Source: Nothopassalora personata
Lineage: Eukaryota; Ascomycota; Dothideomycetes; Mycosphaerellales; Mycosphaerellaceae
DNA length: 64,000 nt
Direction: 5' to 3'
Assembly: GCA_033816765.1 (NCBI GenBank)
Contig: CM066292.1
Span: 1,364,001-1,428,000, forward strand
The translations under genes were made by a program, and so were the position numbers. This document shows positions 22,667 through 33,599 of this stretch, in pieces (position 1 is the first letter of the stretch; every line of letters begins with the position of its first letter). The notes beneath the pieces are model-generated. The model saw nothing but the letters and a program-made list of their open reading frames with translations. It searched no databases and was not told the DNA's origin.

Positions 22667-23407
22667 TATCGAGGTGGCGTGTAGCTTGCCGCTGTTGCGA
22701 GCACCTCTCTTATGGTAGGGACAGGGAACGTCAAGATGGTTAGAATGGGAATGCCATATCTAAAGCCGTCTAGACCACCTTAGCTTTTATCTATCGATTC
22801 TAACCCAACTGTCGTCTAATCATTAATCAGTCACAGGTGGCACGTCGGCAAGCATGACGAGTGCCTAGGAGCTATCGGCAACAGACCAAGAGCACGGACT
22901 TGATGATTAGCCGCCGGGTGCATATTGATGTGCAGTTCATCTATCGCTTCAGTCGATGACCCTAACACGGTGCAGGAATGTGAAAACTCCCTCGCCTAGA
23001 AAGCTATCCGCCGCTAATACACGGAAGGGAACCTGGTAGAACTTGGCCGTAAACATGGAGACATCAAAATGTGTTTGCTATAACGATGCGCGCAACTAAG
23101 GACAAAGAAGCGCCGAGACTGCCGTTTAGTGAATCAGGTCTACGGTGTCTAGAACGTCATGATCGCATTTAACTGTCGCTTTCGCGAGGAGATTTGGACG
23201 ACTGTTACAACCTACAGGATATTTCTCTTCCAGCGTTAGACAGAGTGTTGAGGCGGCGCAGACACAATGACCCCTGTTCATGACGCTTTTATGTATCAAG
23301 ATCAGCGCCAACAGCCTCGACTAAACTAAGTTGGACGGATGCTCCAAGCGACGGAGTGCCTCTCGACCCAGGTATCTGCCAATTCGTTGAGGCGGCGCAT
23401 GCAAGAT
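22667..23407. other. No firm gene
   Basis: A minus-strand open frame at 23126-23311 (HCVCAASTLCLTLEEKYPV) looks protein-like but lacks support. Otherwise nothing recognised. Confidence 0.3.
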
Positions 23408-23965
23408 CTACCTGGTTGTGACGCTTTTCTTAGGGACGATTAGGTAGGACCAACAAGACATGGCATTAGCCGCGAGCCGAAGGGAAGGCTTAGCAACCCA
23501 ACGAGACTCTATAGTCCGTAAAGAGATGTAGAACTTGTTTTCGGGTTTACAAGCCGTAGAGTCGAATAGACACCGACCGTTCCTTCCTTCTGCTTTGTAA
23601 AATGGCATCGCCCTTTCTCCTTCCTTGTACAACAGCGTACGATCAATGGCTGCAAAGGACTCTGAAGCAGGCTTTGAGAAGATGCTCTAAGGACATTCAC
23701 AACCACAACTACTAAACTTACCACGCCCGTCCCAAGAAACTTCACAACACAGGCGCTCCTCACTTGTGAATCTGAACCTGCAGCCGTCATGGATATCGTC
23801 CCATAGCTCGGCCAGAACACCTCCAGAAATGCGTTTAGGGCCACCGAGAAACCTACCAGCGGCGAAGGCAGGACTTAGCGATTTACTTGAGCTGGGCACG
23901 CTCGCTGAGAGCACTGGAGAGCTCCTAATGTACCACAAGCGGCAAGATCCATCTTCACTATGCAT
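23408..23965 (-). CDS. Small spliced hypothetical protein (2 exons)
   Basis: Exon 1 is 23965-23722 and exon 2 is 23649-23408, separated by a 72-bp intron (23721-23650) with GTAAGT donor and TTTGCAG acceptor. Exon lengths 244 and 242 sum to 486, giving 161 residues and a stop. The junction fuses a DGR end to an AIDRTLLYKEGER start without breaking the frame. I chose the ATG at 23965; a GTG lies five codons upstream and an in-frame TAG just before that. The protein has no signal peptide or recognised domain; Ser-rich N-terminus, then a segment with scattered Cys and aromatics. An overlapping plus-strand frame (23766-23996) lacks comparable support. No RIP-type stops. Confidence 0.5.
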
Positions 23966-24027
23966 GCTCAAGCTTTCCACATGTACTGGTTCCTAGGTTC
24001 GTCGTTTCGACGGAAGCTGGCACTCTG

Positions 24028-24590
24028 TTAGGGTACGACGATGTACGATTCACCCTCGAAGAGATACTTAGCGTCCATCGTCTTCCGGAAGCTACTTATG
24101 TACATGTCATAGCTGCTTCTATAGGTTCCTTGCTGCAGTGTATGTGCCAGGCTAACAGTAGCGACAGATATTTGACGCATTGAGATACCTGCATGGGCAA
24201 GAAGTATGTTATGGGACCATCTCATCACATACGGTACGGATCTATGGAAGAACCGGCCAGATCTTTCTAGGTAAGCACGATAATCTATTAGTAATATGCG
24301 CTTGTTCACGATGTTTAGGTAGTTGCGAGACCGACCTTAGCCACGCCGATGCGTAGAGCGGTACGAGAGATGTTGAGGATCTCGCTCTAATGTTGTTGCG
24401 CGCCATGGAAGTGCCTCCGAAGCGTAGGAAACAAAGTGCCCAGCAGGTCTGCACGCATCTCCTCGAGAATCGAGTCTTCGGCCGTCCCAGTTCCGATTGA
24501 GTGCACAGGTGCTTCCCGCTCTAGCAAGCGGCCCGCCCCGTCATCGAGCCATATGGTAGAACCTAGGGATTTAGCCGCCCACGCACTGGA
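24028..24590 (-). pseudogene. Decayed host gene interrupted by the MULE
   Basis: Minus-strand protein-like sequence starts at the MULE target site (24591-24599) with STIWLDDGAGRLLEREAPV and EEMRADLLGTLFPTLRRHF. It passes a TAG, changes frame near 24310, and continues as an open 93-codon stretch including RFFHRSVPYVMRWSHNILLA, ending at 24028. Upstream sequence on the other side of the MULE (38340 on) reads in the same frame for a short distance. Product not recognised. Confidence 0.4.
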
Positions 24591-24601
24591 GGGTAAAAGG
24601 C

Positions 24602-24644
24602 AGATACTATTCGCTAGGCGGTAGATTGCTATTTACCAGGCGGT
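24602..24644 (+). repeat. MULE left terminal inverted repeat
   Basis: Matches the reverse complement of 38283-38325 nearly base for base over AGATACTATTCGC..ATTTACCAGGCG; the right copy has a C-to-T (RIP-type) change. The two ends differ by 2 bp in distance from the target duplication. Confidence 0.85.
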
Positions 24645-25777
24645 GAGGTAATTCACGATATTACCCTGAGTTGATTTGAGAAGGTGTTTTCATGTGATAA
24701 TCTCATCGTTGCTAGGGTGTTTCCTCATTAACTCTAGGTACGTGGTGACGCACCTTACTGTCGCAATTGTAGAAAATAGTAGCGTTGTCCGTTCATGGTA
24801 TTTCTTCTTTTAGAATGCTCGTAATGATGTTGCGAAACTGTTTCTTAAATAATATATCGCGATACGTAATGTGGTAATGTTGTTTCGTAATGGAGAATAA
24901 TTTTATGTTTATGTTAATAGAGTTAATGGCAAAGTGCGGAAGAACCCGCGCGGTGTCGGAGCCTTAGCCGTGTCCGCCGACGATTACATGTCAATTATTA
25001 AAATGCGAGATCTATAAGAAAAGAAGGCTCTTAAGATTAATTCTAAAGCCGTAAGGACGTAAACTCCTCCGTCCTGAAAAATACTGCTCGAATTCTACGT
25101 TCTACGCGTTAATTTGTGTAGAGGTGTTATTACCTATAGAGGACTCACCTACCTAAGTGTTTTAGAAGCAATTGCTTACCCAAATCTCACTTCTAAATTA
25201 AATCGAGGCCTCACGAGCGCCAAGCCTTCGAGTTTAAGCTTATAAGCTTAGCTCTAAAGTGGATTGAGGCCTTAAGCTTACTAGCCGGCTGTCTCTAAAC
25301 GCCTTAACTTCATAAAAATCTCGAAACTTCGCGGTACTACATCTTACCCAATTCTTAATATATTAATACTATTCTTAATGCGAGCTAAGACAGTTTAATA
25401 CGCTCTACAACTCTATTATACATTATTAAGCGATACATGTAGTGGTTAGGGTCGATGTTAATACCCTAAGGAAAAATCTAAACCTCCGCTTATTAACACC
25501 CGAGAACTCCGCATCCCTAGCGCAAATAGATACTTAACACCCCTTACAAAACCCCTAATACACTTCTAAATCGCTCAAAACTGGCCTTAAATATGTCGGC
25601 TAATGAGAGCGCTAGAAACACCTAATAGTCTACACCTTTAGAACTGGTTGCCGTACCCTAACTACTAATATTGCCTTAGATGCAATCGTAGCTCCTCGTA
25701 CGGCGGAGCACTCGCATTCGGTATGCTCTAGAGCATGTTACTCGCCTATTAAAACGACATGCCGAAGCTCTATAGCG
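24645..25777 (-). other. MULE 3' non-coding part
   Basis: AT-rich RIPed DNA between the left TIR and Gypsy-2. No open frame and no motif. Its last five bases (TAGCG) are the Gypsy-2 target duplication. Confidence 0.55.
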
Positions 25778-26164
25778 TGTTATTGTCTCGTTCTAGGGCT
25801 AGTCTCAAAAGAGAGATAAGTTAAGTCACGTGGCGGTATTATTCTTTAGAGAGGCTAAAGTAAGCTAAGCGAAGATGAATGATAGGAATAAGAGTTGTAT
25901 TCCAATTAGTGAGATAGTAACATAAGTTGAACGCATTAGAACCATAAGGGTTTCTAGCGTTCCTAAATATAAAGGAGATTCGCGGCGTAGAGCCTATAGC
26001 TTAGTATAATCACCTTAATCAGTCCTACTAAGCATACTAATCACACTGATCAGTCCGTGAAGTAATTAGTGTTACGTACGTCTAGATAATTAGTATTACG
26101 TGTCTCTAAGTGATTAGTGTTTCGTATGTCTAGTCGGGGCTACCGTTTAGACCGAACCGTAACA
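25778..26164 (-). repeat. Gypsy-2 3' LTR
   Basis: 387 bp, TGTTATTG..CGTAACA as read on the plus strand. The left half (R-U5) matches the Gypsy-1 LTR. The right half (U3) is unrelated and carries repeated TGATTAGTGT / TGATCAGT motifs. Confidence 0.9.
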
Positions 26165-26255
26165 CTATCCCCCTTCTAGCCTAGCTTAGTCCCTTAAGCT
26201 TACTTATGACGAACGGTATCCTCTATGTATCCGCGTATAGCTTCTTCCCTTTACG

Positions 26256-26813
26256 ATGCCTATCCACTAACGCCCTTCTAGCACTATCCGTCGCCGCCGT
26301 CTCTACGAGTTCGTTAAATCCGCGGGAGAAGTCATAGTTAAGAAATGCTTAACGTGTGAAAAGCATAGTCGCGTATGTAAGGTGCACATTCGTTCCGGGA
26401 AGTATAGTGAGTGTCTTCGTCGCGGCTAAAGGTGCGATGTAAGAGTAACTTAGTCGGAGTTTAAGAGGTTAGTAGAGGAGAAGGCTCGTCTTTGTTAGAA
26501 AATCCAGGAGTCTCGGTCCGCTTAGGAGGAGGCGATGCGGGTTTATAAGAAGGCTCTCGAGGATCTAAAGATTGCTCGCGCGCGCGAGGAGCGCTTACGT
26601 TAGTAGATAGATCTAGTAGATCGTCGTGCCGAGGAGGCGATTTCCGTTAAGGAAAGGGAGATTGAGGAGTAGGAGATAGAAGAGGCTTCTTTACTTCCTT
26701 CGGATATCCCTTATAAGGGTCTAGCTCTTAACTTGTTACTAGGCACATAGGGTACTATTAAGGGTCTCGGTAACGAGTTCTAGGAGGTACCCGAACTACT
26801 CCCTACTAGTTGA
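26256..26813 (+). pseudogene. Gypsy-2 antisense ORF: Zn2Cys6-like plus coiled coil (RIPed)
   Basis: From ATG 26256 to TGA 26811-26813 there are 186 codons in one frame, broken only by TAG/TAA. Arg-rich N-terminus (STIRRRRLYEFVKSAGEV), then KCLTCEKHSRVCKVHIRSGK followed by a tyrosine (TAT, fitting a mutated Cys codon), SEC and a final C. The spacing is C-x2-C-x6-C-x8-C-x2-C-x6-C, the Zn2Cys6 pattern. A Glu/Arg/Lys-rich helical region (KKALEDLKIARAREERLR; EEAISVKEREIEE) follows. It is antisense to gag-pol and starts 91 bp inside the 3' LTR. Counterpart of 16826-17374 and 28842-29396. Confidence 0.82.
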
Positions 26814-28435
26814 CTTGTAGGTCTTTGTTTTTCTTATAATATTCTCGGATCTTTTATTAACAGTTTTATAGGTTGTTTTCTAGTTCCTAGGTATTTTCTG
26901 ATTCGTCGTATTCTTTCCATTTAATAAGGTATCGCTGACCTTTCTTATCTAGGATTCTTTCGACTTCGAATTCGTTTTCTACTTCCGGCTCGAAATGGAA
27001 GCTCTCCTAGTAGGGTGTTTCGGCGTCTACGGGTTCTAACTTAGAGACATAGAAGACTAGGTGGATTTTTGCGTCTAGTGGTAGTCGTAGGCGGTAGTTA
27101 ACTAGTCCTATGACTTTATCGATAAAAAATGGTCCGACCTTAACGTAATCTAGTTTCTTGGTCTATCTTCTTGTTCTTAAGTTTTTTGTAAGGAGATAGA
27201 CCTTATCCCTCTCTTTTAGTAGAGGTACCATTTTTCTTATGTCCTGCCGTTGTTAAGACAGTTTTTATTATGCATCTTCGATCGCCTTACGTGTTTCTTT
27301 ATGTACTTCCTTAAGAGTATCCGTCGTCACGATTGCTCTCTCGGCCTGTGGATAGGATCTAGGTGTTCCGAATAGGTTAGGATCTTTACTAAAGTTCGCA
27401 TAAAATAGCGTCGTTGAAGTTGTCTCTAATTTGTAGTTATTTAGTGCAATCTGCGCCATTGGCAGTAATGAGACCTAGTTGTCTTATACATAATTGATGT
27501 AGTGTCGTAGGTATTGTTCTAGCGTTTAATTCATCCTTTCGGTTTGTCCGTCTATTTCCGGATAATATGCTATTAATAGCTTATGTTTAATTCCGATCGT
27601 TCCCATAAGCGTCTTCTAGTAGTTTAATATAAATAGCTTATCTCTGTCCGTTATAAACGCTTAAGGGAATCCGTAGTATCGGATAAGTCTATCTAGTACG
27701 AGGTATCCGAGCTGCTCTACATTGTACGTTTCTAATGTAGGAATGAAGTATACGTATTTTATGAGCCTATTAACCATAACTAGTATTATGTCGTATAGTT
27801 GTTTCGTAACTTAATCTCTTAACGGTGGGAGTTTCGTAATAAAGTCCATTGTAACTTCGTCCTATAGTTTCGTCGGTAGTGTCCTGAACTGTAGGTAACC
27901 GTATTTTACATGTCTCGTAGCCTTGTTTCGTTAGTAGTATACGCATTGTTTAATGTAGCGTGACACCTTAAGTCTTATCTATAGAAATGAGAAACTGCGC
28001 TGTATTAGGTCTATAGTTTTTAAAGTTCCGTGGTGTCTATAAGTTAGTCCGTCGTAATGTTGTCGTATGCATTCTTCTTCTCAATCCTTTAGTACCTAGT
28101 ATTTTCCTTGCGATATAGGGAATTGTTCGTCCCTATCGCCTAATATCCGTACGATGTTATTAAATTCTCTTATGTTAGTACTAAGACTTCCGTCGGGGTT
28201 CGTCTTTAATATTTTATGTTACACTGGTTCTTTTTCTTCCATGTAGTCGCTTCTTCGGCTCAGCGCGTCGGCGCGGCCATTCTCTCGTCCTAGAGTATAT
28301 TTGATTTCGAACTTATACTATCCTAGTAGCTCTGACTAGCGGGCTTGTCTTCGGGTAAGTTCTTTCGTCGTTATAAAGTACGTAAGATTCTTATAGTTAG
28401 AAAGAATCGTTAACTTCGGTAGGCCCTCGACATAT

Positions 28436-28765
28436 TGTTAGGAACCGCTGTACGTTATCACAACTCGGACTTGGATCTTTGCAGGGATGTCTCAATCAGT
28501 TATGAAGGTAGTGGTTCCAAACAGTATATAGTGTATACTTAAAATGAGTTGAGCACGAGGCTCCTATCTATACTCGTAAAGAAGCGTCGTCTATATAGTG
28601 CCATGTCTTGGCGTGACTGATCAGTCGGATCAGTTGATCTGTCCTGCTCTCTCTGCTCTGTTACAGAGCACGCAGATCGGAGAGAGCACTCTGCATATCG
28701 GATCCTTCCACTAGTGTGTAGGCATCGATTGGTTGGCTGGAGCTTCTCCGGATCGATCCGTAACA
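28436..28765 (-). repeat. Nonaut-A 3' LTR
   Basis: 330 bp, next to polypurine tract (complement of CCATCCCCCCTTTA). The U5 side is shared with nonaut-B; the U3 side differs and contains an AGAGCAGAGAGAGCAG-type repeat. Confidence 0.92.
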
Positions 28766-28841
28766 CCATCCCCCCTTTAGCCTAGCTTCGTCCCGAAGCT
28801 CTTACATAATGAATGTGTCCCTAATTCATGTTTCGTCAACG

Positions 28842-29396
28842 ATGTCGTCCTCTCGCAAACCATCCTCCAAGATCAGTTCATCCGTCCGTCGAACCCGCCT
28901 TGCTGACAAGATCGAGTCACTTGGGGTCGTCATGGTCCAAAAATGCAGTCGCTGCGTGGCAAAGGATATCGCCTGCCGCGTGCATATCTCATCTGGAAAG
29001 TGTGATGCTTGTGTTCGTTCAAACCACAAGGGTTGCGACATTGTTGTGTCGGAAGGCGACTGGTCCCGCCTGCGAAAACAGCGCGCCGCTCTAGAGGAGA
29101 AAATGTCGTTGCATCTGCGCAGAATGCGCGAGTTGCGGGCGACACTCCAGCGCCTCCAAGAGGAAGAAGCTGCCGCGTGGGAAAAGAAGTCCCGCCTTCA
29201 GAAGGAGATGGATCTGCTCGAGAGCCGTGAGGCCGAAGCGTTGTCCGTCGAGAAGTCCCTTCTCGAGGAGCAAGAGTCGGCAGAGCCTGGTCGTGCTCCC
29301 GCATCACCGGTTCCCATCCTTCCTTGGTCGTCCCTCGAGGAAGTGCCGGATACCTTCTGGTCTGATCTCTGTTTCGATCCAGAAGCCGTATCGTAA
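28842..29396 (+). CDS. Antisense accessory ORF: Zn2Cys6-like coiled-coil protein (intact)
   Basis: 184 residues from the second ATG (28842), chosen because its Met-Ser-Ser start matches the Gypsy-1 counterpart; an upstream ATG at 28809 would add 11 residues. The N-terminus is Ser/Lys/Arg-rich. Counting from 28809, cysteines are at residues 46, 49, 56, 65, 68 and 76, i.e. C-x2-C-x6-C-x8-C-x2-C-x7-C, which satisfies the fungal Zn2Cys6 (GAL4-type) spacing. Residues about 85-165 are rich in Arg, Glu, Leu and Gln and should form a coiled coil (LQRLQEEEAAAWEKK; SVEKSLLEEQE). The C-terminus is Pro/acidic. Known Zn2Cys6 proteins are nuclear transcription factors that dimerise by coiled coils; a DNA-binding role here is inference. 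It starts 76 bp inside the 3' LTR, so U3 may act as its promoter. Confidence 0.8.
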   Translation: MSSSRKPSSKISSSVRRTRLADKIESLGVVMVQKCSRCVAKDIACRVHISSGKCDACVRSNHKGCDIVVSEGDWSRLRKQRAALEEKMSLHLRRMRELRATLQRLQEEEAAAWEKKSRLQKEMDLLESREAEALSVEKSLLEEQESAEPGRAPASPVPILPWSSLEEVPDTFWSDLCFDPEAVS

Positions 29397-29501
29397 GTTG
29401 TTGTCCCGTAGCCTGTTCCGTGTCGTCGTGTTGACTTCTGTGTCCTAGGTCATCAAATCAAGAAGCCGCTGTTTGATGCCTTTATCGTCAGGTCGTTTCT
29501 G

Positions 29502-30500
29502 CTATGCAGATTTCGAGAGAAAGCTCTCGCATTCCTGGTATGCATTCTCTTCGCGAATCATTGCGTTGAACTCGCGGCTAACTATGTTCTTTTTCTTGCA
29601 GTTCCTTGCATAATGGCCTTGCTCGCCACATACGTAGCAGGTGGAACCTTTGCTCTTCAGCCCCCTTCCTGTCCTACGTTCCGTTACGTCCAATTCCATT
29701 GGGTCTCCGTAACCATTAGGGTCCTGACTTCTGGCCTTGAAGCCCCCTCTTCCGCCCGCGGCGGGTCTCTGGTATCCAGGCTGTACGTGTCGGTCGTACC
29801 TCAACTCCTGGAGCCTTTCGTCGATCTCCTTTGCTGCCTTGATCATCGCCCCTAGCGTAACGACGCTGGCGTTTCGGGATAGTTCGGCTTTGACGTTGTC
29901 TTTCAGCCCGAGGTAGAACTGCGATCGCAAAGCTGCGTCGTTCCATTCCAGGTCGGCGGCATATCCTTGGAATTCTGAGGCGTACAGCGCTACAGAAGTA
30001 GTCTGTCGAAGTTGTCGGATATGTCGGTCGGCGTATACCTCCTCATTTGGTATCCCGTATAGATCATCGAGTTTCGTCTCAAACTCGTCGTAGTCGTGGA
30101 AAATTTTTCGAGTTTCCGTTTTCGGTGTTTCTCCCTCGCCCTGGTTGTGTAGCCAGTCCTTGAGGTATGGTCGGAATCCTCTAGCTGCTTTTCCTCGTAG
30201 GAAGGATGCGGCGTACAAGACTTTAGAAGCCTCGCCTTGAAACTGGTGTGCGTTGAAATGAAGGTACAACTGAACCTGCAGTTGAAAAACCTCCAGTTTG
30301 TCCTTGGTCCCGTCGAACGTCTCCGGCGTAGACACCTTAGGTGCACGGTGGTGGTCTAGTGGGTTCAGCATACCCATAGGAGTGTTGTTGTTCTTGCTGC
30401 TTCCTGTAATCGACATTTCGCTCATTCGTTCCGTAATGCCAGTTGACTGTGGCTGTTGTCGTGACGGACTCCGGGTAGCGTCTCTCCCAGACATATGCAA
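29502..30500 (-). CDS. gag: Nonaut-A Gag protein (intact)
   Basis: 332 residues, uninterrupted. The N-terminal 45 residues are Ser/Gln/Asn-rich. A Ty3-type gag core follows (AASFLRGKAARGFRPYLKDW near residue 100; FYLGLKDNVKAELSRNASVV near 195). Arg/Gly-rich linker, then a CCHC zinc knuckle near residue 290 (CYVCGEQGHYARNC) that would bind the element's RNA in virus-like particles. The ATG lies 27 bp inside the 5' LTR junction. Nearly identical to the gag of nonaut-B. No pol follows; the remaining space before the 3' LTR holds the antisense ORF. Confidence 0.92.
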   Translation of the reverse strand: MHMSGRDATRSPSRQQPQSTGITERMSEMSITGSSKNNNTPMGMLNPLDHHRAPKVSTPETFDGTKDKLEVFQLQVQLYLHFNAHQFQGEASKVLYAASFLRGKAARGFRPYLKDWLHNQGEGETPKTETRKIFHDYDEFETKLDDLYGIPNEEVYADRHIRQLRQTTSVALYASEFQGYAADLEWNDAALRSQFYLGLKDNVKAELSRNASVVTLGAMIKAAKEIDERLQELRYDRHVQPGYQRPAAGGRGGFKARSQDPNGYGDPMELDVTERRTGRGLKSKGSTCYVCGEQGHYARNCKKKNIVSREFNAMIREENAYQECESFLSKSA

Positions 30501-30526
30501 AGGGCCCTGGTGGTGGTGCTCAAAGT

Positions 30527-30856
30527 TGTTAGGAACCGCTGTACGTTATCACAACTCGGACTTGGATCTTTGCAGGGATGTCTCAATCAGTTATGAAGGT
30601 AGTGGTTCCAAACAGTATATAGTGTATACTTAAAATGAGTTGAGCACGAGGCTCCTATCTATACTCGTAAAGAAGCGTCGTCTATATAGTGCCATGTCTT
30701 GGCGTGACTGATCAGTCGGATCAGTTGATCTGTCCTGCTCTCTCTGCTCTGTTACAGAGCACGCAGATCGGAGAGAGCACTCTGCATATCGGATCCTTCC
30801 ACTAGTGTGTAGGCATCGATTGGTTGGCTGGAGCTTCTCCGGATCGATCCGTAACA
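30527..30856 (-). repeat. Nonaut-A 5' LTR
   Basis: 330 bp, apparently identical to the other LTR, which implies recent insertion. No obvious tRNA 3'-end primer site follows it. Confidence 0.92.
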
Positions 30857-33599
30857 CATATACTCTTTAATGTTGTATAGTAGCAACAATGGCTAGAAGC
30901 TCTTTATTATAGATGTCGCAGTTCTATTCCGCTATGGTTATTTTCCGGGAGTAATAGGCTACTAGGTGTCTCTACCTATCGTGTGTCTATGTTAGACATG
31001 CGCCTATTGCTATATTAGACGCATCGGTCTCGATGTGGACTTCCTTACTACCATCGAATAGTCGAAGCGTAGAGGCTAAAGCGCATTGTTCCTTAAGTTT
31101 CTTAAATGCTTTAATCTGTTCCTTTCCCTATTTCTAAGTAACGTCCTTTCTTATAAGCATCGTTATTAGTGCTACTATTTTCGCGTAGTCCTTAATGAAT
31201 TTCCGGTTGTAGTTCGCTAGTCTAAGGAATAATTGTACGTCCTTAACTGTTTTCGGTTCTAGCCATTCTCTAATTAACTGTATCTTCGCAGGGTCGATTG
31301 TTATCCCTATAGTGCTAATAATAAAGCCTAAGAATTTAACTTCTTTCTTATGGAATTCGCATTTCTCGGGTGCCGTCTTGAATCCTAATTGCGTGAGTCG
31401 TTCGAAGACGTCCTAGACTTGTTTTATATGTTCTTGTAGGGATCCTTTCGTATAGACTAGTATGTCGTCCATGTAGGCGATAACGTATACGTCGAGTAGG
31501 TCTCTAAGTGTTTCGTTAACAAGGTCCTAGTAGGATACGGGTGCGTTAGTTAATCCCATTAGCATAAGTAAGAATTCGTAAAGTCCGTATCTTATTCTAA
31601 AGGCGGTTTTCCATTCTTCTCCTTCTACTATTCGTATAGCATAGAAGGCATCTCGTAGGTTAATCTTCGTGTACTAGTCCGATCCGGTTAATCTATCTTA
31701 TGCTTCTTCGATGTTAGGTAGCGGGTATCGGTTCTTAATCGTGATCTCGTTTAACTTCCTATAGTCTTATACGAGTCGTAACTTCCCGTTTGCTTTTAGA
31801 ACGAACATGCATAGAGTTCCTACACTCGAGGTGGATCTTCTTATCTATCCTTTAGCTAGCTTCTCCTTCAGCCATTCTCGTAGAGTCTATAGCTCTTTCT
31901 TAGACATTTAATATAGGGGTCTCTATAGAGGCTCTTTCCCTAGCTAAATGTTAATCTTATAATCCTATAGGCGGTGCTTAGGTAAGGCGGTTTTGCCTCT
32001 CTCCTCTTTAAAGAGTCGCGACTACTTGCGATACTCCTTAGGAATACTTAACTCTAAGATGTTAGTATTCTTCGATAGTGCGTTACTTCTATCACTTCTA
32101 GTAACTTCGTAACCCGGCGGCCCTACGCTAGTGTCTATCCCGGTCGAAGGTAGTTCTTCTATCCTTCTGTTCGGCGTAAGCTATATCTCGTTTAGCTATT
32201 TCCTTACCTTATCTACTAGTGAACGCTACTACTACGTCGGCTAAATGTCGATAACGCAATCGCATTCCCTAAATGTAAGTACTCCTCTTCTCTAGTCGAT
32301 TACTGGATTGTGCTTTCTTAACTAAGGCATACCTAATACTATGTTATGACTAGCTATATTAGTGACATCTAAGGTAATATTCTCGTAGTACTATTAGATA
32401 GCCAGTGGCAATGGTGTCGTCTCCTATTCTACGCTAGGTAACGATAATCCGTTTACCGCGATCAACTCATAACCCTATTTCTTCTTTAGGGTAGCTAAAC
32501 CGTTTCTTCTTATAAAAGACTCGGAGATAAAATTCCCCGCTACTCCTAAGTCGATTATAACACTAGTCTTATGTCCGTTAACGATTGCTTATGTCTAGAA
32601 AACTGTGTTTAATGTCGATGCGTAAGCCTAAGTGTTGCATAACTCCCTCCGGTTGCTTATTCCTAGGGAGCTAATCCCTTTCCCAAATAGTATGTGGTTC
32701 GCTATGCTTCGTGCCTAGAGGCTTCGGCTAGAACCTGTAGCCCGTTACCCTGTGTCTACACTTATTGTCTATTACGTTCCTAGATGTTCTACGTTTCTAA
32801 GTAGAGTGCGCGTGCGTGCTGCACTATGTTGCGTAATTCATTCGATATAAACGTTCCTAACGGTATAAGATATCCGGTTCCTGTTATTCGGCTTCCTATC
32901 GGTAGTCGTTCTATAACGGTGGTTACTAGATTCTCGGTTATTTCCATAAGTGGGTATCCCTAGGCTATGCCTCGTAGGGTGTCGAGTGTCTTGTTAAACT
33001 TAATGGAATATAGCTTCCTTCGTCCACCTATCTTAGGTAGGAATTCCTCGTACCTTCTTTATAGGTAGATGATTATGTCGTACAGTTTCTTAGGTGCATC
33101 TACCGTGAAGGTAAGTTGTTTATTGTCGTCGTTAGTGTCGCTCTCTTCTCCTTCGGAGGAATCTTCTTCGCTTAATTCTTCCGGATCCTATTCTTCCTCG
33201 ATAGTATCTAGCCCGGTAGTTTCTTAACTTTCTTCCTATAGTTCTAGTAACTATAATCCGTTCTATCCTAGGTCCTAATTTTCTTTGTCGCTTCTATCTT
33301 CGTTAAAGTAGGATTTATCGATGTCCACTTCTCGGAGCGTAGCGTCTTGCCTATGCGTCGCTCCTAGGGTTCCTCGTGGTTACTAAGGCTAATACCCTAC
33401 GCCTAACTTCGCGGCGTAGTGGATTTGACACGAGTCTTAGTAACAGAATCGCTAATGAAGGCTTCTATAACCATTTCGAGACTCGGATTCAGTCCCGTAG
33501 TCAACTCTTCGTGTTATTATATTGAACTGTCGTAGTTGGTTCTTCGCATTAAATGGAATGACTACTATTTGTTACCTATAGTATCCTCCTCGTTCTTCT

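Larger units (their letters stand above)
28436..30856 (-). mobile_element. Nonaut-A: gag-only LTR retrotransposon, not RIPed
   Basis: Two 330-bp LTRs (28436-28765 and 30527-30856) that look identical, flanked by target duplication CATAT (28431-28435 and 30857-30861), inserted in Gypsy-2 RNase H. The interior holds an intact gag (minus) and an intact antisense ORF (plus) but no protease, RT, RNase H or integrase. It must rely on another element's enzymes. CpA is retained throughout, so it post-dates or escaped RIP. Confidence 0.93.
26900..32600 (-). pseudogene. Gypsy-2 pol remnant, interrupted by nonaut-A
   Basis: Minus-strand pol with RIP stops. Chromodomain near 26920-27000 (RYLIKWK), integrase about 27000-28200, RNase H from about 28230 and continuing beyond nonaut-A at 30862-31080, reverse transcriptase about 31200-32050 (YMDDILVYTKGS near 31470), protease near 32540 (IDLGVAGNF). 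A block at 27274-27938 is identical by eye to Gypsy-1 15536-16200, including a RIP-free patch. Confidence 0.88.

Noticed and set aside
28539..28769. 76-codon frame within the nonaut-A LTR, also at 30630-30857
   Set aside because: Lies wholly in the LTR and is present only because both LTRs are identical.
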